This document shows, piece after piece, positions 1-8,032 of a DNA stretch of 64,000 nucleotides. A model generated the notes under the pieces. It was not told the DNA's origin and searched no databases. It saw only the letters and a program-made list of their open reading frames with translations. A program made the position numbers and the translations under genes. Source of the stretch: Flagellimonas olearia (GTDB lineage Bacteria > Bacteroidota > Bacteroidia > Flavobacteriales > Flavobacteriaceae); contig NZ_WELG01000002.1 in assembly GCF_009184425.1 (NCBI RefSeq), positions 620,001 through 684,000 on the forward strand, written 5' to 3'. Position 1 is the stretch's first letter. Each line of letters opens with the position of its first letter.

Positions 1-667
1 GGACAGGGAAACCGCTGTAATTGTGAACAACCCTTCGGACTTGCCCGACCCTTCCACCGTGGACCGTGTGGAAGAGCCGTACATCAAGGCCACGATCATT
101 ACCAAATCCGATTTTGTGGGGAATGTCATGTCGCTCTGTATTGAAAAGCGCGGGCAGATTGTTAACCAGACCTATTTGACCACGGAACGGGTGGAGCTTA
201 TTTTTGATATGCCCCTCGCCGAAATCGTTTTTGACTTTTACGACCGCTTAAAGACCGTTTCAAAAGGGTATGCCTCTTTTGATTATTCCCCCATTGGAAT
301 GCGGGTGTCCAAGCTGGTGAGGGTAGATATCCTATTGAACGCACAACCCGTTGATGCCTTGTCCGCATTAGTGCATTTTGACAATGCCCACACCATTGGT
401 AAGAAAATGTGCGAAAAGCTGAAGGAACTTATCCCAAGGCAGCAGTTTGATATTCCCATACAGGCTGCCATTGGTTCCAAAATCATTTCTAGGGAAACCA
501 TCAAGGCGTTGCGAAAAGATGTGACCGCCAAGTGTTATGGTGGGGATATTTCCCGTAAACGAAAACTGTTGGAAAAACAGAAAAAGGGTAAAAAACGTAT
601 GCGCCAAGTAGGGAACGTGGAAATTCCACAACAGGCGTTTATGGCCGTTTTAAAGTTGAATGATTAA
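1..667 (+). CDS. lepA: Elongation factor 4 (LepA), C-terminal part only
   Basis: The frame is open from base 2, so the gene begins upstream of the window and only the last 222 residues or so are present. This part matches the end of LepA: the EF-G domain V-like stretch beginning [17 protein letters not shown], then the LepA-specific C-terminal domain with [25 protein letters not shown] and the lysine/arginine-rich segment [16 protein letters not shown] followed by [10 protein letters not shown]. LepA is a ribosome-binding translational GTPase; the GTPase domain itself lies outside the window. It converges with the small lipoprotein gene downstream. The assignment is secure from the C-terminal domain alone. 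Confidence 0.96.
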   Translation, partial: DRETAVIVNNPSDLPDPSTVDRVEEPYIKATIITKSDFVGNVMSLCIEKRGQIVNQTYLTTERVELIFDMPLAEIVFDFYDRLKTVSKGYASFDYSPIGMRVSKLVRVDILLNAQPVDALSALVHFDNAHTIGKKMCEKLKELIPRQQFDIPIQAAIGSKIISRETIKALRKDVTAKCYGGDISRKRKLLEKQKKGKKRMRQVGNVEIPQQAFMAVLKLND

Positions 668-678
668 TTCTTGACGAG

Positions 679-700
679 TTAAAATCCTTTTGGATTTTAG
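679..700. terminator. Possible hairpin terminator between convergent genes
   Basis: AAAATCC (681-687) and GGATTTT (692-698) form a 7-bp stem, extendable by one or two weak pairs, with a TTTT loop. It lies between the stop of lepA and the stop of the convergent lipoprotein gene and overlaps the latter's stop codon. The stem is AT-rich and the T tract is part of the stem, so this is a weak call. Confidence 0.35.
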
Positions 701-999
701 AGTTCCAAGTTTTCCAATTGGCATCCGATGCCCACAAAGTCCTTGGCGGAATGTCCTTCCAAATCGTCCTCGGTAAGGGGTTTTTCAAGGTCGCCATGGT
801 ATAGGGTGTACGTACCGTCCAGATGATCACAAATCTCCAATTCAATACCATCTTTGGCCATACAGGAGTAACACTCCAAATTCTTGTTCACTTCCGGAGC
901 TTCTTCCAAAATTGAATTTTCTTCAATAAATCGTTCTGCATCAAAAGAGCAAGATGCAAAAACCCATAATACAATACCAGAAAATAGTGCCGTTTTCAT
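697..999 (-). CDS. Small cysteine-rich lipoprotein, function unknown
   Basis: A 100-residue protein that I do not recognise. The start at 999 is chosen because AGGA lies 5-8 bases upstream and because it puts a lipoprotein signal peptide (MKTALFSGIVLWVFASC) directly at the N-terminus, with Cys17 as the lipidated residue; an in-frame start 33 bases upstream would bury the signal. The mature part is acidic and has four more cysteines (C43, C46, C57, C93), the first two as CYSC, which could form two disulfides or bind a metal. It is therefore predicted to be membrane-anchored and periplasmic or surface-exposed. A pair of 15-bp direct repeats lies 68-103 bases upstream and probably controls it. 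It stands alone between lepA and an antiporter gene. Confidence 0.7.
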   Translation of the reverse strand: MKTALFSGIVLWVFASCSFDAERFIEENSILEEAPEVNKNLECYSCMAKDGIELEICDHLDGTYTLYHGDLEKPLTEDDLEGHSAKDFVGIGCQLENLEL

Positions 1000-1066
1000 A
1001 TTGTTCCTGTTTAATTGGTTAACAATCAACAAGGAAGGTATCCATAGCCACCGTAGAATAGGTCTA

Positions 1067-1102
1067 TGAATTGACGGATGGCCCGTTTGAATTGACGGAT
1101 GG
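1067..1102 (-). promoter_or_regulatory. Tandem 15-bp direct repeat, probable activator site
   Basis: The 15-mer TGAATTGACGGATGG occurs at 1067-1081 and again, identical, at 1088-1102, so the repeat period is 21 bp, two turns of the helix. On the minus strand it reads CCATCCGTCAATTCA twice, 68-103 bases upstream of the lipoprotein start at 999. Two short direct repeats at 21-bp spacing are the usual architecture of LytTR-type response regulator sites; that link is inference. Confidence 0.5.
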
Positions 1103-1148
1103 GCAAAATTTAAGGATTTCGCCCGTATTTATGTCCTAAAATGAGTTT

Positions 1149-2987
1149 TTAGGACGGTTCTTTTTCCGTGGAAAAGCGTTTACCCAAATACACCAGTTTG
1201 TACCCCTCGCCCTTGGGTTCAAAGTCCTTACTGTTGGCGGGGATGATTTCTATGCTTCCATTGGGTGATTTGGTAAATACGGGGATGATATCATTTTCCT
1301 GTTGGGTAATGTCTATCAAACTGTCGTAATGCGCTTTGTCCTTCAAATCAATTTCATGAATGGCAGGATATTTCCGCACCGTGTCCATGAGTTTGATGAA
1401 GTCATCGGTATGGGAAAACAATCCTTCCTTGGGGTTGACATTCGGGTTGTTCACCTCTTCGGTATTTACCAAGCGAAAGGCGCCGTTTTCACCAAACTGT
1501 TTTTGGAACTTGGATATGGCAAACTCGTTAATGTCCGAGTTTCCTGTAAGCGCCATGAGGTATCCCATATCGTTCAACTCAATGTTATCCGTTAGGGTGT
1601 CCGAAAATATGTTGGCGGTAATGGCGTCCAGTCCAAGCTTTTGTGCTTTGTCCACATTGGTTTGGTTGTTGTCTATCAACACCACGTGCCTGTTGTTCTT
1701 TCGCAAATAGTTTCCAATAATCCTGGATAATCTGGAGGCGCCTATGATCAAAATACCTTCCGATTTTTTCAGGAACACGCCAACCAACTTTGCGAAAAGT
1801 CTTGCCGTTGTGGCATTCAACAAGACCGTTCCCAAAACAATCATAAAGACCAACGGGGTGATGTATTCCGCACCGGGTTCCCCTTTGGCCAACAACTTTG
1901 ATCCAAACAGGGAGGCAATACCCGCGGCCACAATACCCCTCGGACCCACCCAGCCAATAAAGAGTTTCTCATTGAGCTTTAAATTAGATCCCTGTGAACT
2001 CAGGAAAACCCCCAACGGCCGTATGATAAATACCACCACCGCAAAAAGAGCGACCGTGTTCCAGTTCATGATCAGTTCCATATCGGCAATGTTGATATTG
2101 GCGGACAACAGTATAAAAAGTATGGATATGAGCAGTACACTCAACGATTCCTTAAAATACAGAAGTTCCTTAAGATTGGGCAAGTTCATGTTCCCCATCA
2201 CCATTCCCATGACCACCACTGCCAATAATCCCGATTCGTGGGCAAAAATATCCGACTCCACATACACCAGCAATACGGCGGATAGCGAAACTACGTTCAA
2301 CAAATAATGCGGGATAAAGTCTTTCTTTATGGCAAAGGCCAGTGCGTGGGCAAACGTAAACCCAAAGGTGGTTCCGAACAACAAAATCTTACCAAACTCT
2401 ATCAAGGCTGTTTGCGTAAAAGTATGCCCTTCACCCACACTGATAAACTCAAATACCAAAACCGCAACCAACGCTCCGATCGGGTCGATCAAAATTCCTT
2501 CCCATTTCAACACGGCGGATACATCCTTTTTTAAAGGTATGTTCCTTAGAATGGGAGTAATCACGGTAGGGCCCGTAACAATGATCAATGCGGAAAAAAG
2601 AAACGAAATCTGCCACGTAAGTCCAAAAATATAATGGGTGGCCACTCCCGCTCCAAAAAATGTCACAATGGTACCGATGGTGATCAATTTGGTGATTACC
2701 GGGCCCACATTGGATATTTCGGCCCGTTTTAGGGTAAGACCCCCTTCAAACAGAATTACACTGATTGCCAAGGAGACAAAATAATAGAGCCCGTCTCCAG
2801 GGAAAAGCCCTTTTTCACCATTCCATATAGGTTCAATAAGCTTAGATCCGTCTTCGGTATATAGGGTGGATACCGGTCCTACCAGCAATCCTATGAGTAT
2901 CAGGGGCAAAATGGCCGGAAGTTTAAACCGCCATGCCACCCACTGTGCAATGATGCCAAGAATAATGATTCCCGCAAGTTCAAGCAT
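1149..2987 (-). CDS. CPA1-type sodium (or potassium)/proton antiporter with TrkA-N-like domain
   Basis: A 612-residue inner-membrane protein. Residues 1 to about 400 are a string of hydrophobic segments typical of monovalent cation:proton antiporters, including the conserved stretch ILFEGGLTL near residue 80 and GILIDPIGALVAVLVFE near residue 165, whose Asp is expected in the ion-binding site, and GWVGPRGIVAAGIASLFG in a late segment. From about residue 410 a soluble domain begins with GILIIGASRLSRIIG and HVVLIDNN, a Rossmann-like TrkA-N/RCK fold that in this family senses nucleotides or ligands and gates transport. The role is probably pH or cation homeostasis. No Shine-Dalgarno sequence is seen at the start. 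The gene is divergent from the MBL-fold hydrolase gene across about 200 bp. Confidence 0.9.
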   Translation of the reverse strand: MLELAGIIILGIIAQWVAWRFKLPAILPLILIGLLVGPVSTLYTEDGSKLIEPIWNGEKGLFPGDGLYYFVSLAISVILFEGGLTLKRAEISNVGPVITKLITIGTIVTFFGAGVATHYIFGLTWQISFLFSALIIVTGPTVITPILRNIPLKKDVSAVLKWEGILIDPIGALVAVLVFEFISVGEGHTFTQTALIEFGKILLFGTTFGFTFAHALAFAIKKDFIPHYLLNVVSLSAVLLVYVESDIFAHESGLLAVVVMGMVMGNMNLPNLKELLYFKESLSVLLISILFILLSANINIADMELIMNWNTVALFAVVVFIIRPLGVFLSSQGSNLKLNEKLFIGWVGPRGIVAAGIASLFGSKLLAKGEPGAEYITPLVFMIVLGTVLLNATTARLFAKLVGVFLKKSEGILIIGASRLSRIIGNYLRKNNRHVVLIDNNQTNVDKAQKLGLDAITANIFSDTLTDNIELNDMGYLMALTGNSDINEFAISKFQKQFGENGAFRLVNTEEVNNPNVNPKEGLFSHTDDFIKLMDTVRKYPAIHEIDLKDKAHYDSLIDITQQENDIIPVFTKSPNGSIEIIPANSKDFEPKGEGYKLVYLGKRFSTEKEPS

Positions 2988-3187
2988 GGGTCTTAGTTTT
3001 TTTTGAAATTTACTGCTTTTCTTTTAGAATTTACCCCATATGACAAATGGGATAAATTTTTTGTTGTTCGCGTATATTTCGGACAACCCTTGAATTCCAC
3101 TGATTTGTTAAAATAGGGCCAATAAAACCGCATTTTTTAACCATATGCATTGCGCTTTTCTTATTTTGCATGCCATTTGTTTTCTGA

Positions 3188-4054
3188 ATGACGATATATC
3201 CTGTAGAGACCGGTAATTTTAAATTGGACGGCGGCGCCATGTTCGGAGTGGTCCCAAAATCCATTTGGAACCGTACCAATCCTGCCGATGCCAACAACAT
3301 GATAGATTTGGGGGCACGCTGCCTTTTGGTTGAGGATGGTGATAAACTCACCTTGATCGATACTGGTCTTGGAAACAAACAATCCGAAAAGTTTTTCAGC
3401 TATTATTATTTATGGGGAGACCATTCCTTGGATAGCTCTTTGAAAAAATTGGGGTTTCATAGGGATGACATCACCGATGTCTTTATGACCCATCTTCATT
3501 TTGACCATTGCGGCGGCAGTATTCAATGGAACAAGAATCGAACAGGATACGAGCCCGCTTTTAAAAATGCCTCTTTTTGGACCAACCAATCCCATTGGAA
3601 ATGGGCCACCGAACCCAATGCAAGGGAGAAAGCTTCCTTTCTAAAGGAAAACCTACTTCCTATGGAAGAAAGTGGTCAGCTTAAATTTCTAGAGAAGACA
3701 AGTGCGTCCTTTCAGGAAAAATCGGAATTGGGATTTGGCATCCACTTTGTGGACGGTCATACCGAAAAGCAAATGCTCCCTCACATCAACTATAAGGGTA
3801 AGACCCTTGTTTTTGTGGCAGACTTGGTGCCCACCGTCGGGCATATTCCGTTACCCTATGTGATGGGTTACGATACCCGTCCATTGTTGACACTTGAAGA
3901 AAAGTCAGCCTTTTTAAATTCCGCTGCCGAGAACGGTTGGCTGTTGTTCTTTGAGCACGATGCCCATAATCAGCTTTGCTCCTTAAAACAGACAGAGAAA
4001 GGTGTCCGATTGGACGAAGTGTTCTCTTTCAACGAAATATTCAATATACAATAA
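3188..4054 (+). CDS. MBL-fold metallo-hydrolase
   Basis: A 288-residue protein of the metallo-beta-lactamase superfamily. The zinc motif THLHFDHCGG at residues 101-110 supplies H102, H104, D106 and H107; further ligands are likely in VDGHTEKQ (His) , FVADLVPTVGH (Asp) and FFEHDAH (His) further on. The fold and metal site are clear. The N-terminal region (GAMFGVVPKSIW) resembles lactonase/hydrolase members of the family, but the substrate cannot be read from sequence. No signal peptide is seen, so it is predicted to be cytoplasmic. Sixteen bases after its stop begins a subtilisin-like lipoprotein gene, and the two may be co-transcribed. Confidence 0.88.
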   Translation: MTIYPVETGNFKLDGGAMFGVVPKSIWNRTNPADANNMIDLGARCLLVEDGDKLTLIDTGLGNKQSEKFFSYYYLWGDHSLDSSLKKLGFHRDDITDVFMTHLHFDHCGGSIQWNKNRTGYEPAFKNASFWTNQSHWKWATEPNAREKASFLKENLLPMEESGQLKFLEKTSASFQEKSELGFGIHFVDGHTEKQMLPHINYKGKTLVFVADLVPTVGHIPLPYVMGYDTRPLLTLEEKSAFLNSAAENGWLLFFEHDAHNQLCSLKQTEKGVRLDEVFSFNEIFNIQ

Positions 4055-4070
4055 CTGTTTACTTTTCTAT

Positions 4071-5723
4071 ATGAACCGTACCTATCGTATCCTTTCGCTC
4101 GCTTCCTTATCCGCATCATTGTTTTTGATGGGTTGTGGAGCAACCACCACTTTGGTTTCCACTCCTGTGGAGAATATCGATACCGTCCCGTTAAAAATCT
4201 CTGAGCTTTCGGATGCAGAGAAAAAGAGCTGGGGCCATGCCGACCTGATTACAGATACCATTCCTGGAATGAGCGTGGAAAAGGCCTACAACGAAATCAT
4301 CAAAAACAAAAAAGGAAAGACCGTTATTGTTGCCGTGGTGGATTCTGGAATCGATTTGGATCATGAAGACCTGAGTGGCGTACTCTGGACCAACAAGGGA
4401 GAAAAGCCCAACAACGGTAAAGATGACGATGGCAATGGATATGTGGACGACATTCACGGGTACAACTTTCTTGGCAATGCCTACAATGAGCAATTGGAGT
4501 ATGTTAGAATGCTTCGGTTGAATGTGGGTGATGCTTCCGAAAGGGCAAAGGCGCGCATTCTTTTGGATGGTGAATACCCAGAGGCCCTGCAGAACAAACA
4601 ACAGTACGAACAGATTTTCCAAGTGGTTAAAAATGCGGACGATACCGTTAAGGAAGCTCTTGGCAAAGAAACCTATACCAAAGAGGAGCTGTTGGCCATA
4701 GAGGCCAAGACTGAACAAATGCAGCAGAGTGTTGCCATTTTGTCCCAAATGTTCACCTATGGTGAAAGCATTCCCAGTGTTTTGGATGAGCTTGAGGAAG
4801 GCATTACCTATTTTGCCGATCAAGTCAATTATAACCTCAACAAAGATTTTGATGGTAGGGCTCCCGTTGGCGATGACCCTTATGACATTGCCGATGTACC
4901 TTATGGCAATGGCAATCCAAAAAACCAAGTGGATTCCGAAAGCCATGGCACCCACGTAGCGGGAATCATTGCCGCCGAACGCAATAATGGAAAAGGAATC
5001 AATGGGGTGGCACAGAATGTAGAGATTATGAGTGTTCGTGCTGTTCCCAATGGGGATGAATATGACAAAGATATTGCCCTGGCCATCCGATATGCCGTTG
5101 ACAATGGGGCCAAGGTTATCAATTGCAGCTTTGGAAAATCGTTTTCCCCAAAAGCGGAATGGGTGTACAATGCCATTCAATATGCCGCATCAAGGGATGT
5201 TTTAATTGTGCATGCCGCAGGCAATGACGGGCACAATTTGGACAACGCTGAAAACCCCAACTACCCCAATGACCATAGATTTGGTACTACCGAGTTCGTT
5301 GACAACGTCATCACCGTTGGGGCCCTTACTAGCAGTTATGGTTCCAAAATGGTGGCCACCTTCTCCAATTATGGCGCACAAAACGTAGATGTTTTTGCCC
5401 CTGGGGACGATATTTATTCCACCATGCCCAACAGCACGTATGAGTTTCAGGGAGGTACTTCCATGGCTGCTCCCGCAGTGGCCGGGGTTGCCGCGTTGAT
5501 TCGTTCCTACTATCCCGATCTTTCGGCCACACAGGTGAAGCATATCATCATGCAATCCGGTCTTCGGTCAAAAACCTCCATAATCTTGGCCGGTGATGCC
5601 TCAAAATCAGACACATTCAACAATATTTCAAAATCTGGAAAAATGGTCAATGCCTACAATGCCCTACTTTTGGCAGATAACATTGCAACAGGCAAAATGA
5701 CCTTGGAAAGCAATTCAAAATAA
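4071..5723 (+). CDS. Subtilisin-like S8 serine protease, lipoprotein
   Basis: The start at 4071 places a lipoprotein signal (SLFLMGC, Cys22) at the N-terminus; an upstream in-frame codon would overlap the previous gene and hide the signal. The 550-residue protein has the S8 triad: Asp91 in AVVDSGIDLDHEDL, His292 in ESHGTHVAGIIAA and Ser464 in GGTSMAAPAVAG, with oxyanion Asn385 in HAAGNDGHN. Between Asp and His lie about 200 residues instead of the usual 30-50; the extra part (about residues 140-265) is charged and predicted helical. The segment GNGYVDDIHGYNF after the Asp is common in Bacteroidetes members. There is no T9SS C-terminal domain, so the enzyme is probably held to a membrane by lipid. 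One base separates it from the M1 peptidase gene. Confidence 0.93.
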   Translation: MNRTYRILSLASLSASLFLMGCGATTTLVSTPVENIDTVPLKISELSDAEKKSWGHADLITDTIPGMSVEKAYNEIIKNKKGKTVIVAVVDSGIDLDHEDLSGVLWTNKGEKPNNGKDDDGNGYVDDIHGYNFLGNAYNEQLEYVRMLRLNVGDASERAKARILLDGEYPEALQNKQQYEQIFQVVKNADDTVKEALGKETYTKEELLAIEAKTEQMQQSVAILSQMFTYGESIPSVLDELEEGITYFADQVNYNLNKDFDGRAPVGDDPYDIADVPYGNGNPKNQVDSESHGTHVAGIIAAERNNGKGINGVAQNVEIMSVRAVPNGDEYDKDIALAIRYAVDNGAKVINCSFGKSFSPKAEWVYNAIQYAASRDVLIVHAAGNDGHNLDNAENPNYPNDHRFGTTEFVDNVITVGALTSSYGSKMVATFSNYGAQNVDVFAPGDDIYSTMPNSTYEFQGGTSMAAPAVAGVAALIRSYYPDLSATQVKHIIMQSGLRSKTSIILAGDASKSDTFNNISKSGKMVNAYNALLLADNIATGKMTLESNSK

Positions 5724-5724
5724 A

Positions 5725-7575
5725 ATGAAGCAATTATTCGTATTTCTTTTTGCCGTTGTAACCACACTTACAACCCTTTCTGCACAGAATACTGCCTATT
5801 GGCAACAACACGTGGATTACACCATGGATGTAAACATGGATGTAAAGACCTATCAATACACCGGAACACAGAAACTGGTCTACACCAATAATTCTCCCGA
5901 TGCATTGAACCGTGTCTTCTATCATTTGTACTACAACGCCTTCCAGCCTGGCAGCGAAATGGATATTCGACTGCAGAGCATAAAAGACCCTGATAACCGA
6001 ATGATGGAAAACGGGAAAAGCCGTATTGCTTCCCTTTCGGAAAGTGAAATGGGTTATTTACATGTGGAACGTCTTACGCAAGACGGACAAGCGGTTTCCT
6101 TTGTTGAAGAAGGTACCATATTGGTGGTAGATTTGGCCCAACCTATCCCTTCCGGTGGAAAAACCACCTTGGAGATGACCTTTAAAGGTCAGGTTCCCCT
6201 TCAAATCAGGAGAGCTGGTAGAAACAGCAAAGAAGGCGTGGCCCTTTCCATGAGCCAATGGTATCCCAAACTTTCAGAATATGATTTTGAAGGCTGGCAT
6301 CCCACTCCTTACATTGCCCGGGAATTCCATGGGGTATGGGGCAATTTTGACGTAAAGCTTACCTTGGACAAAACCTATACTGTAGGGGGATCTGGGTATT
6401 TGCAAAACCCCAACGAGGTGGGGCACGGATATGAAACTCCAGGAACCAAGGTAAAGGCCAAGGGCAAAACGCTCACTTGGCATTTTGTGGCGCCAAACGT
6501 ACATGATTTTATGTGGGCCGCTGACCCAGAATACATTCATGATACTTTAAAAATGCAGGATGGGCCCATGCTTCATTTCTTTTACAAAAACGACCCAGAA
6601 ATCATTGAAAACTGGAAAAAACTGCAGCCCAAAACCGAAGAGGCGATGCGTTTCTTCAGTAACAACATCGGTAAATATCCCTACGAACAATATTCCGTGG
6701 TTCAAGGCGGTGATGGTGGTATGGAATATGCCATGAGCACTTTGATCACAGGGGGCAGGGATTTTAGTGGTTTAGTAAGTGTCATGGTCCACGAAATGGC
6801 GCATTCATGGTTTCAACATGTGTTGGCCAACAATGAGTCCAAGCACGAGTGGATGGATGAGGGCTTTACTACTTTTATCAGTAGTTTGTGCAAGAGTGAA
6901 ATCATGGACCAGAATCAAGAAAATCCCTTCCAAGGTTCTTATAAAGGATACTATGCTTTGGTAAACTCTGGTCTGGAAATGCCACAATCTACCCATGCCG
7001 ACCGCTACCCCACCAATTTTGCCTATGGCATTTCGGCCTATAGCAAAGGGGCTGTTTTTCTTTCGCAGTTGGGCTATATCATTGGACAGGATAAATTGAT
7101 GGAGACCATCCACAAGTATTTTGATGATTTCAAGTTTAAGCACCCCGTGCCCAATGATGTGATCCGAACCGCCGAAAAAGTATCGGGCATGCAATTGGGT
7201 TGGTACCTTACCGATTGGACACAGACCACCAATACCATCGATTACGGCATCAAGAGTGTTGAGGCCGATGGTGATAAAACCAAGGTCACTTTGGAACGAA
7301 TTGGTGAAATGCCCATGCCTCTGGATATTTTGGTCGTTGGCGCGGATGGCTCCCAGACCACCTACTACATTCCCTTGCGAATGATGTACGGTGAAAAGGA
7401 CAACCCATATCAAAATTTAAAAAGGACAACTCTTGAAGATTGGCCTTGGGCCTATCCTACCTATGAGTTCATTTTGGACATGCCGGTGGAAAATGTCCAA
7501 GCCATGGTCATAGATCCATCTCAGCTTATGGCCGATGTAAATATTGAAAACAATATATATCAAGCCAATCCATAG
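5725..7575 (+). CDS. M1-family zinc aminopeptidase, secreted
   Basis: A 616-residue protein with a cleavable signal peptide (MKQLFVFLFAVVTTLTTLSAQ). The gluzincin zinc site is complete: HEMAH at residues 356-360 (H356, E357, H360) and, 19 residues later, E379 in WMDEGFTTF. Upstream GGDGGMEYA corresponds to the family's GxMEN substrate-binding motif. It should remove N-terminal residues from peptides in the periplasm or outside. The start codon lies one base after the stop of the S8 protease gene, which indicates a shared transcript and a joint role in protein or peptide breakdown. No sorting domain for the type IX system is seen at the C-terminus. Confidence 0.94.
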   Translation: MKQLFVFLFAVVTTLTTLSAQNTAYWQQHVDYTMDVNMDVKTYQYTGTQKLVYTNNSPDALNRVFYHLYYNAFQPGSEMDIRLQSIKDPDNRMMENGKSRIASLSESEMGYLHVERLTQDGQAVSFVEEGTILVVDLAQPIPSGGKTTLEMTFKGQVPLQIRRAGRNSKEGVALSMSQWYPKLSEYDFEGWHPTPYIAREFHGVWGNFDVKLTLDKTYTVGGSGYLQNPNEVGHGYETPGTKVKAKGKTLTWHFVAPNVHDFMWAADPEYIHDTLKMQDGPMLHFFYKNDPEIIENWKKLQPKTEEAMRFFSNNIGKYPYEQYSVVQGGDGGMEYAMSTLITGGRDFSGLVSVMVHEMAHSWFQHVLANNESKHEWMDEGFTTFISSLCKSEIMDQNQENPFQGSYKGYYALVNSGLEMPQSTHADRYPTNFAYGISAYSKGAVFLSQLGYIIGQDKLMETIHKYFDDFKFKHPVPNDVIRTAEKVSGMQLGWYLTDWTQTTNTIDYGIKSVEADGDKTKVTLERIGEMPMPLDILVVGADGSQTTYYIPLRMMYGEKDNPYQNLKRTTLEDWPWAYPTYEFILDMPVENVQAMVIDPSQLMADVNIENNIYQANP

Positions 7576-7648
7576 GTTTTCCCAATGTATATTTGAGTAA
7601 TTTGGCAGGGCAATTTGTTTTGTTGGACCAAGCTCTAGATAAATACTG

Positions 7649-8032
7649 ATGCACACTTTCCCACGAAAAGAGAAACTTAAAAGCAAAAAGGTTTTTGAAG
7701 ACCTCTTTATGGATGGAAAAAACATCAGCGAATTTCCCATAAAGCTCATCTACCGAAACACCAATTTTAAGGATGGTGTGCCTATCAAGGTAGGTGTGGT
7801 CGCGCCAAAGAAAAAATTTAGGCATGCCGTTGATCGCAACCGTATAAAGCGCCTTTTACGGGAGGCTTACCGGCTTAACAAAGCCCTCATTTTTAACAAC
7901 ATTGAGGGAAACTTTGCGTTCTTATTTTTATACCTTGGCAAGAGACAGCCCACGTTTGACGAGCTGGACATGGCCATGAAACAACTTTTGGTAGCCTTTC
8001 TAAAAAAAGAATCCCATGAAAGCAACAACTAA
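7649..8032 (+). CDS. rnpA: Ribonuclease P protein component
   Basis: A basic 127-residue protein with the family's RNA-binding signature HAVDRNRIKRLLREAYR (about residues 59-75). It binds the RNase P catalytic RNA and helps remove 5' leaders from tRNA precursors. In many bacteria rnpA sits with rpmH near dnaA; here it lies between secreted peptidase genes, 73 bases after the M1 gene, and its 3' end overlaps the start of the S41 protease gene by 17 bases. rnpA followed directly by an S41 protease gene is an arrangement I recall from other flavobacteria. Confidence 0.95.
   Translation: MHTFPRKEKLKSKKVFEDLFMDGKNISEFPIKLIYRNTNFKDGVPIKVGVVAPKKKFRHAVDRNRIKRLLREAYRLNKALIFNNIEGNFAFLFLYLGKRQPTFDELDMAMKQLLVAFLKKESHESNN

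Noticed and set aside
4191-5180. Long minus-strand open frame opposite the S8 protease gene
   Set aside because: Shadow of the true gene: no start context or recognisable domain, and the plus strand has the complete S8 triad.
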